In this document: positions 16,937 to 24,672 of the stretch, in pieces
Position numbering within the stretch: position 1 is the first letter of the stretch
Layout of the letters: every line of letters begins with the position of its first letter
DNA from: DASSUW01 sp963803335
Lineage (GTDB): Bacteria; Actinomycetota; Thermoleophilia; Solirubrobacterales; Solirubrobacteraceae
Direction: 5' to 3'
Length of the DNA stretch: 64,000 nucleotides
NCBI GenBank assembly: GCA_963803335.1
Contig: CAWDME010000012.1
Coordinates: 372,001 to 436,000, forward strand
Notes under the pieces: generated by a model
Database searches by the model: none
Told to the model about the DNA's origin: nothing
What the model saw: only the letters and a program-made list of their open reading frames with translations
Program-made: the position numbers and the translations under genes

Positions 16937-18194
16937 GCACGCTGCGCAGGATGCGCGCACCGGGCGCATCGATCTCCAGGTCCGGATGCAGCGCCGCGAG
17001 GTCGGCGGCGTCGCGCTGAAGCGTGCTGAGGAACACCGGGTCGTCGGGGTCCTCCATGCCGGCGCGCAGCATCGCGGCGGCGGCCGCGTCGATCTCCGAG
17101 AGCGTGTCCGCGCGCGGCAGGTAGGTGACGATGTCGAGCTCGGGCTCGAGGTGCAGCCGCAGGAGCTCCGAATCCCGCAGGCGCGCCGCGAAGGCCAGCG
17201 CCGCGCGGCGCGCAGCGGCGACGATCGGCTCGAGCGGCACCGCCCGTAGGGTCAGCCACAGCGCTGCGGCGGCCGCTCCCGCGCGCGAGCACTCGAGGCT
17301 GATCTCGCCCAAGTGCAGCTCGTCCGAGGTGAAGTACGTGTACGGCGAGTCGTGCGCGTACAGGCGGCCGACGCCGGGATCGGCGAACAGGACCGCCCCG
17401 CACCCGTACGGTTGGAGGCCGTGCTTGTGCGGGTCGATGACGATCGAGTCGGCGGCGCCGGTGGCGCGCAGGCCCGCCGGCGCGTCGTCGAGCAGCGTGA
17501 AGAAGCCGCCGTACGCGGCGTCGACGTGGATGCGCACGCCGTGCCGCTCGCGCAGCTGCAGCGCCTCGTCGATCCGGTCGACGGCGCCGAGCCCCGTCGT
17601 GCCCCCGGTGAGGACCACCGTGCCGATCTCCCCGCCGGCGCACGCGTGGTCGAGCGCGTCGAGGTCGATCCGCCCGTCGGGGGTTGCGGGCACGCTGCGG
17701 GCGGGCATGCGAAGGACCTGACACATGCGCCCGTGCGTGTAATGAGCATTCGCCCCGTACGCGACGCCCTTGTCCGGATGCAGCTCACGCGCCACCCACA
17801 ACGCCTCGAGGTTCGCGATCGTCCCGCTCGCGGTGAGGTGCCCGAGGTTGGGCTCGGGCAGGCCGAGCATCGCAGCCAGCTCCGCGACCGCCTCCTTCTC
17901 CATCTCGCTCGTCGCCGGCCCGCCGTCGAGCGCGTGGTTGTTCGGGTTCACGAGCATCGCCGCGACGTACGCCGCGGCGGCCGCCGGGTGCGGCGGCTTG
18001 AGCATCTGGCCGGCGTAGCGGGGATGGAAGAACGGGAAGTTGCCGCCCATCCGCGTCGCGAACTCGTCCCACGCGGCGGCCCACCGATCGGCGTCGACCG
18101 CGGGCGTCGCGGGCCGCTCGCCCCAGCGGCTCTCCCAGGTTTCGACGAGGTCGAGCGCCGCCTCGATGCCGGACCGTCTCACGTCCGCCATCAT
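16833..18194 (-). CDS. PLP-dependent group II amino acid decarboxylase
   Basis: About 453 residues from ATG 18194 (18191 also possible). The fold type I PLP enzyme shows the substrate-pocket sequence NPNNHALDGGPATSEMEKEAV, the cofactor-stacking HYTHGR, HVDAAYGGFF with the Asp that contacts the pyridine nitrogen, and the Schiff-base Lys in VIDPHKHGLQPYG. These match aromatic-L-amino-acid, tyrosine or glutamate decarboxylases; the substrate cannot be fixed from sequence. Its proximity to phenylalanine hydroxylase makes an aromatic amino acid tempting. The 5' end is 15 bases from the divergent peptidase start. Confidence 0.88.
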   Translation of the reverse strand: MMADVRRSGIEAALDLVETWESRWGERPATPAVDADRWAAAWDEFATRMGGNFPFFHPRYAGQMLKPPHPAAAAAYVAAMLVNPNNHALDGGPATSEMEKEAVAELAAMLGLPEPNLGHLTASGTIANLEALWVARELHPDKGVAYGANAHYTHGRMCQVLRMPARSVPATPDGRIDLDALDHACAGGEIGTVVLTGGTTGLGAVDRIDEALQLRERHGVRIHVDAAYGGFFTLLDDAPAGLRATGAADSIVIDPHKHGLQPYGCGAVLFADPGVGRLYAHDSPYTYFTSDELHLGEISLECSRAGAAAAALWLTLRAVPLEPIVAAARRAALAFAARLRDSELLRLHLEPELDIVTYLPRADTLSEIDAAAAAMLRAGMEDPDDPVFLSTLQRDAADLAALHPDLEIDAPGARILRSVLMKPEHEAAVPWLASRTEALARATRAAAHTPPGD

Positions 18195-18209
18195 CGCGGA
18201 TGGGTACTC

Positions 18210-19271
18210 GTGGCGGTCTTCGCGACGCTGGTGGCGTGGCCGGGTGCCGCTGTCGCGAGGCCGATGGGAGCGCCCACAGCGGCGCCGACGGCGGGACTCG
18301 TCTGGGGCCTGCACGATGCCGACCGCGCGGCGCGCCGGCTGCGACGGCACCCGGAGATCGCCACCGCGAGCGTTCTCGGCCGCGGCGTCGTGTTGCTGCG
18401 GCACACGCCCGGGTGGGCGATCCCGCTCGACACCATCGCCTTCAAGCCGCGCCGCTACGCGCGCACGCTCCCTCCGGCCGACCGTTCGGCGTTCGCGGCG
18501 CTGCGCCCGGGCCGGGCGATCATCTCGCGCACCGAGGCGTCGTTGCGCGGCGCCGCCGTGGGCGCGGTGCTCGAGCTCGCCGACGGCCGCTCCGTGCGTG
18601 TCAGCGCCGTGGTCGACGACGCGCTGCTCCGGTGGGCGGAGGTCGCGATCCCGGCGGGCGATCCGCGGATGCCGCCGCTGCGGACCACGGTGATCGCTGC
18701 ACTGCGTGTGCCGGTGACGCGCGCGCAGCTCGCGCGCTGGACCGAGCGCGGAGCCGCGACCCGGCTGTTGCCGGGCGGTCCGGGCGACCCTGGCCCGGCT
18801 CGGCCCGGAGGGCTCAAGGTGCAGTTCGGCGAGCCCGCCGTCGGGCTCCCGTACGGCAACGACTGGATCCGCCTCTCCCCCGCCTTCGTGCACCGCTACA
18901 TCGTCAGCCGCCGCGTCCCGATCCTCGGGACGGTGACCTGCCATCGCGCGATGGTGCCGCACCTGCGCGCCGCGCTCAGCGAGCTCGCCCGGCGTGGCCT
19001 GTCCGGCCTCGTGAACCCCGGCGACTTCGCCGGCTGCTACGCCCCGCGCCGGATCCAGCCGCGCGGCCAGCTGTCGCTCCACGCCTGGGGCCTCGCGGTC
19101 GACCTCAACGCCTCGCGCAACCCGTTCCGCGGCACCTCGCACCAGGATCCGCGGCTCGTGCGCGTGATGGAGAAGCACGGATTCACGTGGGGCGGGCGCT
19201 GGCCGACGCGCCCAGATCCCATGCATTTCGAACTAAGGGGGTCTGACCCCCTCAGCTCGCCGCCGGGGTAA
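18210..19271 (+). CDS. Exported M15-family D-alanyl-D-alanine carboxypeptidase-like protein
   Basis: 353 residues from GTG 18210. A short hydrophobic N-terminus (AVFATLVAWPGAAVA) serves as signal peptide. Residues 1-200 are of unknown fold. The C-terminal 150 residues have the M15 zinc peptidase pattern: LHAWGLAVDLN with His291 and Asp298, and DPMHFEL with His339. Substrate is probably peptidoglycan stem peptide. The final residues RGSDPLSSPPG are encoded by the GGGGGTCTGACCCCC repeat and are not part of the fold. Start choice is forced by the gene lying back to back with the decarboxylase. Confidence 0.8.
   Translation: MAVFATLVAWPGAAVARPMGAPTAAPTAGLVWGLHDADRAARRLRRHPEIATASVLGRGVVLLRHTPGWAIPLDTIAFKPRRYARTLPPADRSAFAALRPGRAIISRTEASLRGAAVGAVLELADGRSVRVSAVVDDALLRWAEVAIPAGDPRMPPLRTTVIAALRVPVTRAQLARWTERGAATRLLPGGPGDPGPARPGGLKVQFGEPAVGLPYGNDWIRLSPAFVHRYIVSRRVPILGTVTCHRAMVPHLRAALSELARRGLSGLVNPGDFAGCYAPRRIQPRGQLSLHAWGLAVDLNASRNPFRGTSHQDPRLVRVMEKHGFTWGGRWPTRPDPMHFELRGSDPLSSPPG
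19236..19252. repeat. GGGGGTCTGACCCCC palindrome, copy 1
   Basis: AGGGGGTCTGACCCCCT is a G5/C5 hairpin with the short TCTGA centre. It lies at the 3' end of the MFS gene and inside the 3' end of the convergent peptidase gene, so in both it is translated, as the RGSDPL tail. Confidence 0.75.
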
Positions 19272-20442
19272 GGGGGTCTGACCCCCTTAAAGCCCAGCGG
19301 GTGGCTGGGACGACCGTCGCGGCCGGCACGAGGAAGATCGCGGCGAGCACAAGCCAGCCCGGCTGCCCCCAGCCCGCGACGAGAAGCGTCATCAGGGCGG
19401 GCGCGAACATCAGCGCGGTCGCCTCGCCGGTGGCGAACACGCCCTGGTACTCGCCGGGCGCGTCCGGTGACATCAGCGGGACCGAGAGACCCCACGACGC
19501 GGCGACGAAGACGAGCTCGCCGGCGGTGTGGACCGCGCCGGCCGCGACGAGCACAGCGATCACTCCCGGTCCGGCACCGCCGGCGGTCACGGCCAACAGC
19601 AGGCACGAGGCCGCGAGCAGCGTGCCGGACACGAGCGCGCCGCGCGCCGCCACCGCCGGGGCCACCATCGCGCGGCTCACACGCACCTGCAGCAGCGCGA
19701 TCGCCAGCGAGTTCAGCACGACGATCACGGCGGAGAGCGAGCGCGGCGCATCGGTGTGCAGGGCCACCCACAGCGGCAGCCCGCTGGACATCATCGCCCA
19801 GCACAGCGCGAGCACGCCCATCAGCCCGGCGAGCGTGAGGTACGGGCCGTCGCGCACCACGCGCAGCCCGCGCCGCCCGGGCGCGACGGCCACACGCGGC
19901 ACGCTCAGCACGAGCAGCGCGTAGGCGAAGTAGCTGGCGGCGTTGAGCACCAGCAGCGCGACGTAAGCCGGCCGAGAGTCGACGCCGATGATCACCGCTC
20001 CGGCCACCGCGCCCGCCGCCCAGCCGAAGTGGCTGATCGACCGCAGCGCGCCGAGCGCGGCGAGCCGGTCCTCCTCGCGCTCGCACAGGCCGAGCACCAG
20101 AGCGTTGCGGGCGCCGCCGCTCGCGCGCGCCGCCTCGGCCACGCACGCGACGAGCACGAACGCGCCCGCCCTACCCACGGCCAGGTAGGCGAGTGCGGCA
20201 GCGCCCTGCACCACCAGCAGGCCGACGTACACCTCGCGCGCGCCGACGCGGTCGGCCAGCCAGCCGAGCGGCGTCGCGCTCAGCAGCCCGACGCCGCCGG
20301 CCACGGTCATGCCGAGACCGACCTGCGCCGGCGAGAGCCCCACCGAGCGGGTGAGGAACAGCGCCCAGCTCGTGTACCAGGCGCCGTTGCCGACAGCGGA
20401 GAGGAAGGTGCCGGTGCCGAGCCGGCGGATCGCGGGTACCAT
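19252..20442 (-). CDS. Major facilitator superfamily transporter
   Basis: A 396-residue integral membrane protein with about 12 hydrophobic helices. The loop 2-3 signature is recognisable as TPLGWLADRVGAREVYV. It resembles drug- or metabolite-efflux MFS proteins of actinobacteria; the substrate is unknown. The C-terminal RGSDPLTPAAS comes from the repeat at 19236. It is divergent from an ArsR regulator gene with only 28 bases between starts, so regulation by that protein is likely. Confidence 0.85.
   Translation of the reverse strand: MVPAIRRLGTGTFLSAVGNGAWYTSWALFLTRSVGLSPAQVGLGMTVAGGVGLLSATPLGWLADRVGAREVYVGLLVVQGAAALAYLAVGRAGAFVLVACVAEAARASGGARNALVLGLCEREEDRLAALGALRSISHFGWAAGAVAGAVIIGVDSRPAYVALLVLNAASYFAYALLVLSVPRVAVAPGRRGLRVVRDGPYLTLAGLMGVLALCWAMMSSGLPLWVALHTDAPRSLSAVIVVLNSLAIALLQVRVSRAMVAPAVAARGALVSGTLLAASCLLLAVTAGGAGPGVIAVLVAAGAVHTAGELVFVAASWGLSVPLMSPDAPGEYQGVFATGEATALMFAPALMTLLVAGWGQPGWLVLAAIFLVPAATVVPATRWALRGSDPLTPAAS
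19269..19289. terminator. GGGGGTCTGACCCCC palindrome, copy 2, bidirectional terminator
   Basis: TAAGGGGGTCTGACCCCCTT plus A repeats the motif 33 bases after copy 1. The peptidase stop codon TAA is the first three bases of the palindrome. Placed between two convergent genes, it can terminate both transcripts. Confidence 0.65.
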
Positions 20443-20447
20443 GACGC

Positions 20448-20463
20448 TTCACGGTACCCTGAA
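20448..20463. promoter_or_regulatory. Candidate ArsR operator between MFS and regulator genes
   Basis: TTCACGGTACCCTGAA is a 16-bp dyad with one mismatched pair, in the 28-bp gap between divergent starts. In addition ATGACGCTTCA (20441-20451) recurs as ATGACACTTCA at 20471-20481, covering both start codons. Binding here would repress both genes. Confidence 0.45.
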
Positions 20464-20470
20464 TAGAGCA

Positions 20471-21160
20471 ATGACACTTCAGGCTAAGCAAAAGCGTCAG
20501 CGAACGGACCCGCGCGTCGCGCTACTCAAGGAGCTGGCCGACCCGCTGCGCCTGCGCGTGGTCGACCGCCTCGGCCACGCGGGCCCGACCACGGTCAGCC
20601 GCCTCGCGGCCGAGCTCGGCGTGCCGCTCCCCCAGCTCTCCAACCACCTGCGGCGGCTGCGCGACGCGCGGCTGGTGACGGTCGAGCGCTCCGGCCGCCA
20701 GGCCGTCTACTCGCTCGCCGACCCGGGGCTCGAAGCGCTGCTGCCACTGCTCGACCGTGTGACCGGCCGGGTCGCGGAGCCGGTGCCGGACGCCGCCGAC
20801 CTGCCCTCGCGCACGTGCTACGACCACCTCGGCGGGCGCATCGGCGTTGGCCTCTACCGCGCGCTGCGCGAGCACGACGCGCTGCGCGACCGCCCGGACG
20901 GCCTCGTCGACCTCGGCCCCGCCGCCGCGACGACGTTCGAGCGGCTCGGCGTCGACGTCGCCGCCGTGGATGCCGGCCGCCAGCGCTTCGCGTTCGAGTG
21001 CCTCGACGCCACCGAGCGGGCGCCGCACCTCGCGGGAGCGCTCGGTGACGCGCTCGCCGCAGCGCTGATCGAGCGGGCCTGGCTGGTCCGCGACGGCCGC
21101 ACCATCGAGCTCAGCCGCCGCGGCACGAGCGGCCTCCGGCGGCTCGGTCTGGCAGTCTGA
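20471..21160 (+). CDS. ArsR-family transcriptional regulator
   Basis: 229 residues from ATG 20471. The winged helix-turn-helix covers residues 12-90 (LKELADPLRLRVVDRLGHAG, then SRLAAELGVPLPQLSNHLRRLRD). Metal-binding ELCVCDL is absent, so it is not an arsenic sensor. The C-terminal 130 residues are an uncharacterised extension seen in some actinobacterial ArsR proteins. It is divergent from the MFS gene and 7 bases upstream of a glutathione S-transferase-like gene, a layout suggesting xenobiotic response. Confidence 0.85.
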   Translation: MTLQAKQKRQRTDPRVALLKELADPLRLRVVDRLGHAGPTTVSRLAAELGVPLPQLSNHLRRLRDARLVTVERSGRQAVYSLADPGLEALLPLLDRVTGRVAEPVPDAADLPSRTCYDHLGGRIGVGLYRALREHDALRDRPDGLVDLGPAAATTFERLGVDVAAVDAGRQRFAFECLDATERAPHLAGALGDALAAALIERAWLVRDGRTIELSRRGTSGLRRLGLAV

Positions 21161-21167
21161 GCCGCCG

Positions 21168-21800
21168 ATGAAGCTCTACGAGCACGCCGCGTCCGGCAAC
21201 TGCCTGAAGGTCCGCCTCCTGCTCCGGCAGCTCGAGCTGCCGTACGAGTCCGTGACTGTCGACCTGTTCCGCGGCGAGACGCGGACGGCCGAGCACTTCA
21301 ACCGCAACCCGGACGGCCGGGTGCCGGTGCTGGAGACCGATGGCGGCGACACGATCGCCGAGTCGGGCGCGATCCTCCTCTACCTCGCCGAGGGCACGCC
21401 GTTCCTGCCGGCCGGCGGGCTCGAGCGCGCTCGCGTGCACCAGTGGATGTTCTTCGAGCAGAACCGGATCGAGGCCGACCTCGCGACCGCGCGCTTCATG
21501 AAGCAGGCGGGGCGCGACCGCACGATGCCGGAGGTCTTCGCCTACCGCATCGAGCGCGGCCGCGACGCGCTCGCCGCGCTCGACCGCGGCCTCGCCGACG
21601 GCCGCCCGTTCCTGGCCGGCAACGCCTACACGGTGGCCGACATCATGGTCTACGGCTACACCCACTGCGCGGGCGACGCCGGCGTGGACCCGCGCGAGCA
21701 CCCGCACGTCGCGACGTGGCTCGACCGCGTGGAGGCCACGTCGCGCTTCGAGAACGACCTCGTGCCCGTGCCGGACTACGTCTCCGAACGACCGCTCTGA
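21168..21800 (+). CDS. Glutathione S-transferase-family protein
   Basis: A 210-residue soluble protein. Residues 1-75 form the thioredoxin-like domain (KLYEHAASGNCLKVRLLLR, NPDGRVPVLETD, IAESGAILLYLAE, with the cis-Pro and ES motif); the rest is the helical domain with NAYTVADIMVYGY. Ser10 or Cys12 is the probable catalytic residue. Actinobacteria generally use mycothiol, so the true thiol partner is uncertain. It is probably co-transcribed with the ArsR gene. Confidence 0.87.
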   Translation: MKLYEHAASGNCLKVRLLLRQLELPYESVTVDLFRGETRTAEHFNRNPDGRVPVLETDGGDTIAESGAILLYLAEGTPFLPAGGLERARVHQWMFFEQNRIEADLATARFMKQAGRDRTMPEVFAYRIERGRDALAALDRGLADGRPFLAGNAYTVADIMVYGYTHCAGDAGVDPREHPHVATWLDRVEATSRFENDLVPVPDYVSERPL

Positions 21801-21818
21801 CCCGGGACTCGCGCCCGG

Positions 21819-22497
21819 TCAGAAGTCGATGACGCTGCGGATGCCGTCCTGGGCTGCACGAGCTGGGGCACCTGCTCGCGCCCCTTGACGCCCCCGAACG
21901 ACGAGCCGGCGATGCGCCCGGCCGGTGATCAGGAAGCGGGGACGACGTTCAGCGTCTCGCCTTTGCCGGCCACGCCGGCGACCGTGCACAGGCCCCAGCC
22001 CATGCGCGCCGACTCGACTGCCTGGCGCATGACGGAGACCAGGCCGGTGGCCTCGAATGTGAAGTCGGCGCCGAAGCCGCGCGTCTCGTCGAGCACACGC
22101 TGGACGGTGTTCTCGTCGGCCGGCCAGGTGTCGGTCGCGCCCTGCCCATGAAGTGGCGGATCGGCTCGCCGCCGCGCGACAGGCGCGCGGTGCCGTCGGG
22201 CAGGAAGCCCTTGTTCTGCTGCTCGCGGATGGCCAGGCAGAGGTTGGCGCGCGGTGAGCGGCAGTGCTCGCACTCGCCGCACTGGGGCGAGAACAGGGTC
22301 ACGACGTGGTCGCCCGGGGACACGGACGTGACGCCCTCCCCCACGCTCTCCACGACGCCCGCGCCCTCGTGGCCGAGGACGGCGGGCGCGTAGCCGGACG
22401 GGTCGGCGCCGGAGGCGGTGTAGAGGTCGGTGTGGCAGACGCCGCAGGCCACGAGGCGCACCAGCACCTCGCCGGGCTTTCGCGGGAGCGCCTTAGC
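21819..22497 (-). pseudogene. Decayed class III-type zinc alcohol dehydrogenase
   Basis: Pieces of one medium-chain dehydrogenase run leftward in three frames. The first (22497-about 22146) has PGEVLVRLVACGVCHTDLYT, GHEGAGVVESVGEGV and the four structural-zinc cysteines in CGECEHC. It stops at GGEPIRHFMG. The text then jumps about 100 residues to ENTVQRVLDETRGFGADFTF and VAGVAGKGETLNVVP. After two single-base frameshifts come ITGR, IAGSSFGGVKGREQVPQLV, another deletion, and the terminal DGIRSVIDF with a stop at 21819. The N-terminal codons are also missing, replaced by the divergent gene's start. It cannot make an active enzyme. Confidence 0.85.
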
Positions 22498-23472
22498 ATG
22501 CACGAGATGCTTGCCGTCTTCGCATCCCGGACCGACGCCGACGATCCGCTGAGCGCCCTCGAGGTGGGCGACCGGCCCGAGCCAGAGCCGCCGGAGGATT
22601 GGGTGACCGTCGACGTGAAGGCCGCCTCGCTCAACCACCACGACCTGTGGTCGCTGCGCGGCGTCGGCCTGTCCGACGAGGCGCTGCCGATGATCCTCGG
22701 CTGCGATGCGGCGGGTACCGATCCCGACGGCAACGAGGTGATCGTCCACTCCGTGATCACCAGCGACGGCTGGCGCGGCGACGACACGCTCGATCCCAAG
22801 CGCTCGCTCCTGTCGGAGCGCCACCAGGGCGCGCTGGCCGAGAAGGTCGCGGTGCCGCGGGGCAACCTCGTGCCGAAGCCGGAGGCCCTGTCGTTCGCCG
22901 AGGCGGCCTGCCTGCCGACGGCGTGGCTGACCGCCTACCGGATGCTGTTCGTGAAGGCCGGGGTGCGGCCCGGCGACACGGTGCTGATCCAGGGCGCGGG
23001 CGGCGGCGTCGCCAGCGCCGCGATCGTGCTCGGTCGCCAGGCCGGGCTGCGGGTGTGGGTGACGAGCCGCGACGAGGCCAAGGGCGAGAAGGCGAAGGAG
23101 CTCGGCGCGCACGAGGCGTTCGAGAGCGGCGCGCGGCTGCCCGAGCGCGTCGACGCGGTGCTCGAGACCGTCGGCGAGGCGACGTGGAAGCACTCGTTGC
23201 GGGCACTCAAGCCGGGCGGCACGATCGTCGTCTCGGGCTCCACCAGCGGCCCGAACCCGCCGGCCGACCTGCAGCGCGTGTTCTTCCTGCAGCTCAACGT
23301 CGTCGGCTCGACGATGGGCACCCGTAGCGAGCTCGAACAGCTCGCCCGGTTGTGCGAGACCACAGGGATCCGCCCGCAGATCGACCGCGAGCTACCGCTG
23401 AGTGAGGCGCGCGAGGGCTTCGCGGCACTCGCCGACGGCGACGTCTTTGGCAAGATCGTCTTCACGCCATGA
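22498..23472 (+). CDS. Zinc-free medium-chain dehydrogenase / quinone oxidoreductase-like
   Basis: 324 residues from ATG 22498 (ATG 22507 is an alternative). The GroES-like half has KAASLNHHDLWSLRG and GCDAAGT. The Rossmann half has VLIQGAGGGVASAAIVLGRQ. The catalytic and structural zinc cysteine clusters are absent, as in QOR and related reductases. The function is NADPH-dependent reduction of quinones or enones by homology. It starts back to back with the dehydrogenase pseudogene, and its stop overlaps the next gene by 4 bases. Confidence 0.85.
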   Translation: MHEMLAVFASRTDADDPLSALEVGDRPEPEPPEDWVTVDVKAASLNHHDLWSLRGVGLSDEALPMILGCDAAGTDPDGNEVIVHSVITSDGWRGDDTLDPKRSLLSERHQGALAEKVAVPRGNLVPKPEALSFAEAACLPTAWLTAYRMLFVKAGVRPGDTVLIQGAGGGVASAAIVLGRQAGLRVWVTSRDEAKGEKAKELGAHEAFESGARLPERVDAVLETVGEATWKHSLRALKPGGTIVVSGSTSGPNPPADLQRVFFLQLNVVGSTMGTRSELEQLARLCETTGIRPQIDRELPLSEAREGFAALADGDVFGKIVFTP

Positions 23473-23948
23473 CGTTCGCGGTCACCTTCTACGACGGCTC
23501 GGTGTGGCTGCACGTATCGGCGGTCGTCGTCGGCTTCGGGGCCACCTTCGCCGAGTCCCTCACGTTCCCGCTGGCCCTCAAGGTCGGCAAACAGCACCTG
23601 CCGTACGTGCACCAGCTCGGGATCGCGATCAACCAGCGGCTCGCCACCCCGGCACTGGTGCTGATCATCATCACCGGCATCTACCAGACGGCCGACCGCT
23701 GGGAGTTCAGCGACTTCTGGATCAGCGCCACGTTCCTGATCGCGATCATCCTCGGCGGCCTCAACGGCGCCTACTTCATCCCCGGCGAGAAGCGGCTGCT
23801 CGCGCAGGTCGAGCGCGAGCTGAGCGGCGGCGGCGAGCTGACCGCCGACTACCAGCGCAAGGCGCGCCAGATGGGGATGGTCGGCGCGCTCGCCGGGCTG
23901 CTCGTGCTGCTGGCGGTCTTCTTCATGGTCGCGAAGCCGGGAGCGTGA
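23469..23948 (+). CDS. DUF2269-like integral membrane protein
   Basis: A 159-residue protein with four hydrophobic segments (about 12-32, 58-76, 84-102 and 134-154). It resembles the DUF2269 family of predicted integral membrane proteins, with VWLHVSAVVVGFGATF and INQRLATPALVLIIITGIYQ; no reaction is known. It is coupled by an ATGA overlap to the oxidoreductase upstream. Its last 26 bases overlap the convergent SDR gene. Confidence 0.75.
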   Translation: MTFAVTFYDGSVWLHVSAVVVGFGATFAESLTFPLALKVGKQHLPYVHQLGIAINQRLATPALVLIIITGIYQTADRWEFSDFWISATFLIAIILGGLNGAYFIPGEKRLLAQVERELSGGGELTADYQRKARQMGMVGALAGLLVLLAVFFMVAKPGA

Positions 23949-24672
23949 CTCCGAGGCGCTCGATGCGCCGGCCCACGATCGCGTCGAGCCAGCGCCGCGG
24001 CAGGTGGCGCATGAACGCGTAGGCGACCGCGCCGCTGCGCGTGGTCGCGAGGTCGCGCGCCGGCGAGCCGAGCGCCGCACGAGCGATCGTCCGTGCCGCG
24101 TCCTGCACCTTCTCGGCCGGCACCTTGCCTTCGAGCCCCAGCCCCATGGCATTCGACTCGGCGTGGATCGGCGTGCGGATGTAGCCCGGGTAGACGGTCG
24201 TGACGCTGATCGCGTCGCCGTGCTCGAGCCGCAGCGAGTCCGAGTATGCGGTCAGCCCGCGCTTGCTCATGCAGTACGCGGTCCCGTACGGCAGCGCCAT
24301 GAAGGCGAGGCCGGAGGCGACGTTGACCACGCGCCCGCGCGCGGCGCGCAGGGCGGGCAGCGCGGCGCTGGTGACCCGCCACGGGCCGAGCAGGTTGACG
24401 TCGATGACGGCGAGCGCGCGCTCGTCGGGCGCCGCGCCCGCGCTCTGCGGCGTGCCGATGCCGGCGTTGTTGACGAGCACGTCGAGCCCGCCGAGCCGCT
24501 CGATTGCCTCGGCGACCGCCGCGTCGACCGAGTCCTGGTCGCGCACGTCGCACGCGATGATGTCCTCGCCCGGCTCGAGATCGAGCCCGATCACGTGCGC
24601 GCCGCGGGCGCGCAGCTCGGCCGCAGCGGCCGAGCCGATCCCGCCCGCCGCTCCTGTCAGCAGCACCCTCAT
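23923..24672 (-). CDS. Short-chain dehydrogenase/reductase
   Basis: A 249-residue NAD(P)-dependent oxidoreductase. The nucleotide motif is LLTGAAGGIGSAAA at residues 4-17, NNAGIG follows, and the catalytic Ser-Tyr-Lys is in NVASGLAF and YGTAYCMSKRG. The Asp in CDVRDQD and LDLEPG suggests NAD preference. It overlaps the flavin monooxygenase gene by 4 bases (ATGA), forming an operon in which the two probably act on the same ketone or alcohol. Confidence 0.9.
   Translation of the reverse strand: MRVLLTGAAGGIGSAAAAELRARGAHVIGLDLEPGEDIIACDVRDQDSVDAAVAEAIERLGGLDVLVNNAGIGTPQSAGAAPDERALAVIDVNLLGPWRVTSAALPALRAARGRVVNVASGLAFMALPYGTAYCMSKRGLTAYSDSLRLEHGDAISVTTVYPGYIRTPIHAESNAMGLGLEGKVPAEKVQDAARTIARAALGSPARDLATTRSGAVAYAFMRHLPRRWLDAIVGRRIERLGVTLPASRP

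Noticed and set aside
18195..19226. N-terminal extension of the PLP decarboxylase to 797 residues
   Set aside because: It is antisense to the M15 peptidase and is compositionally random; the enzyme family starts near 18194.
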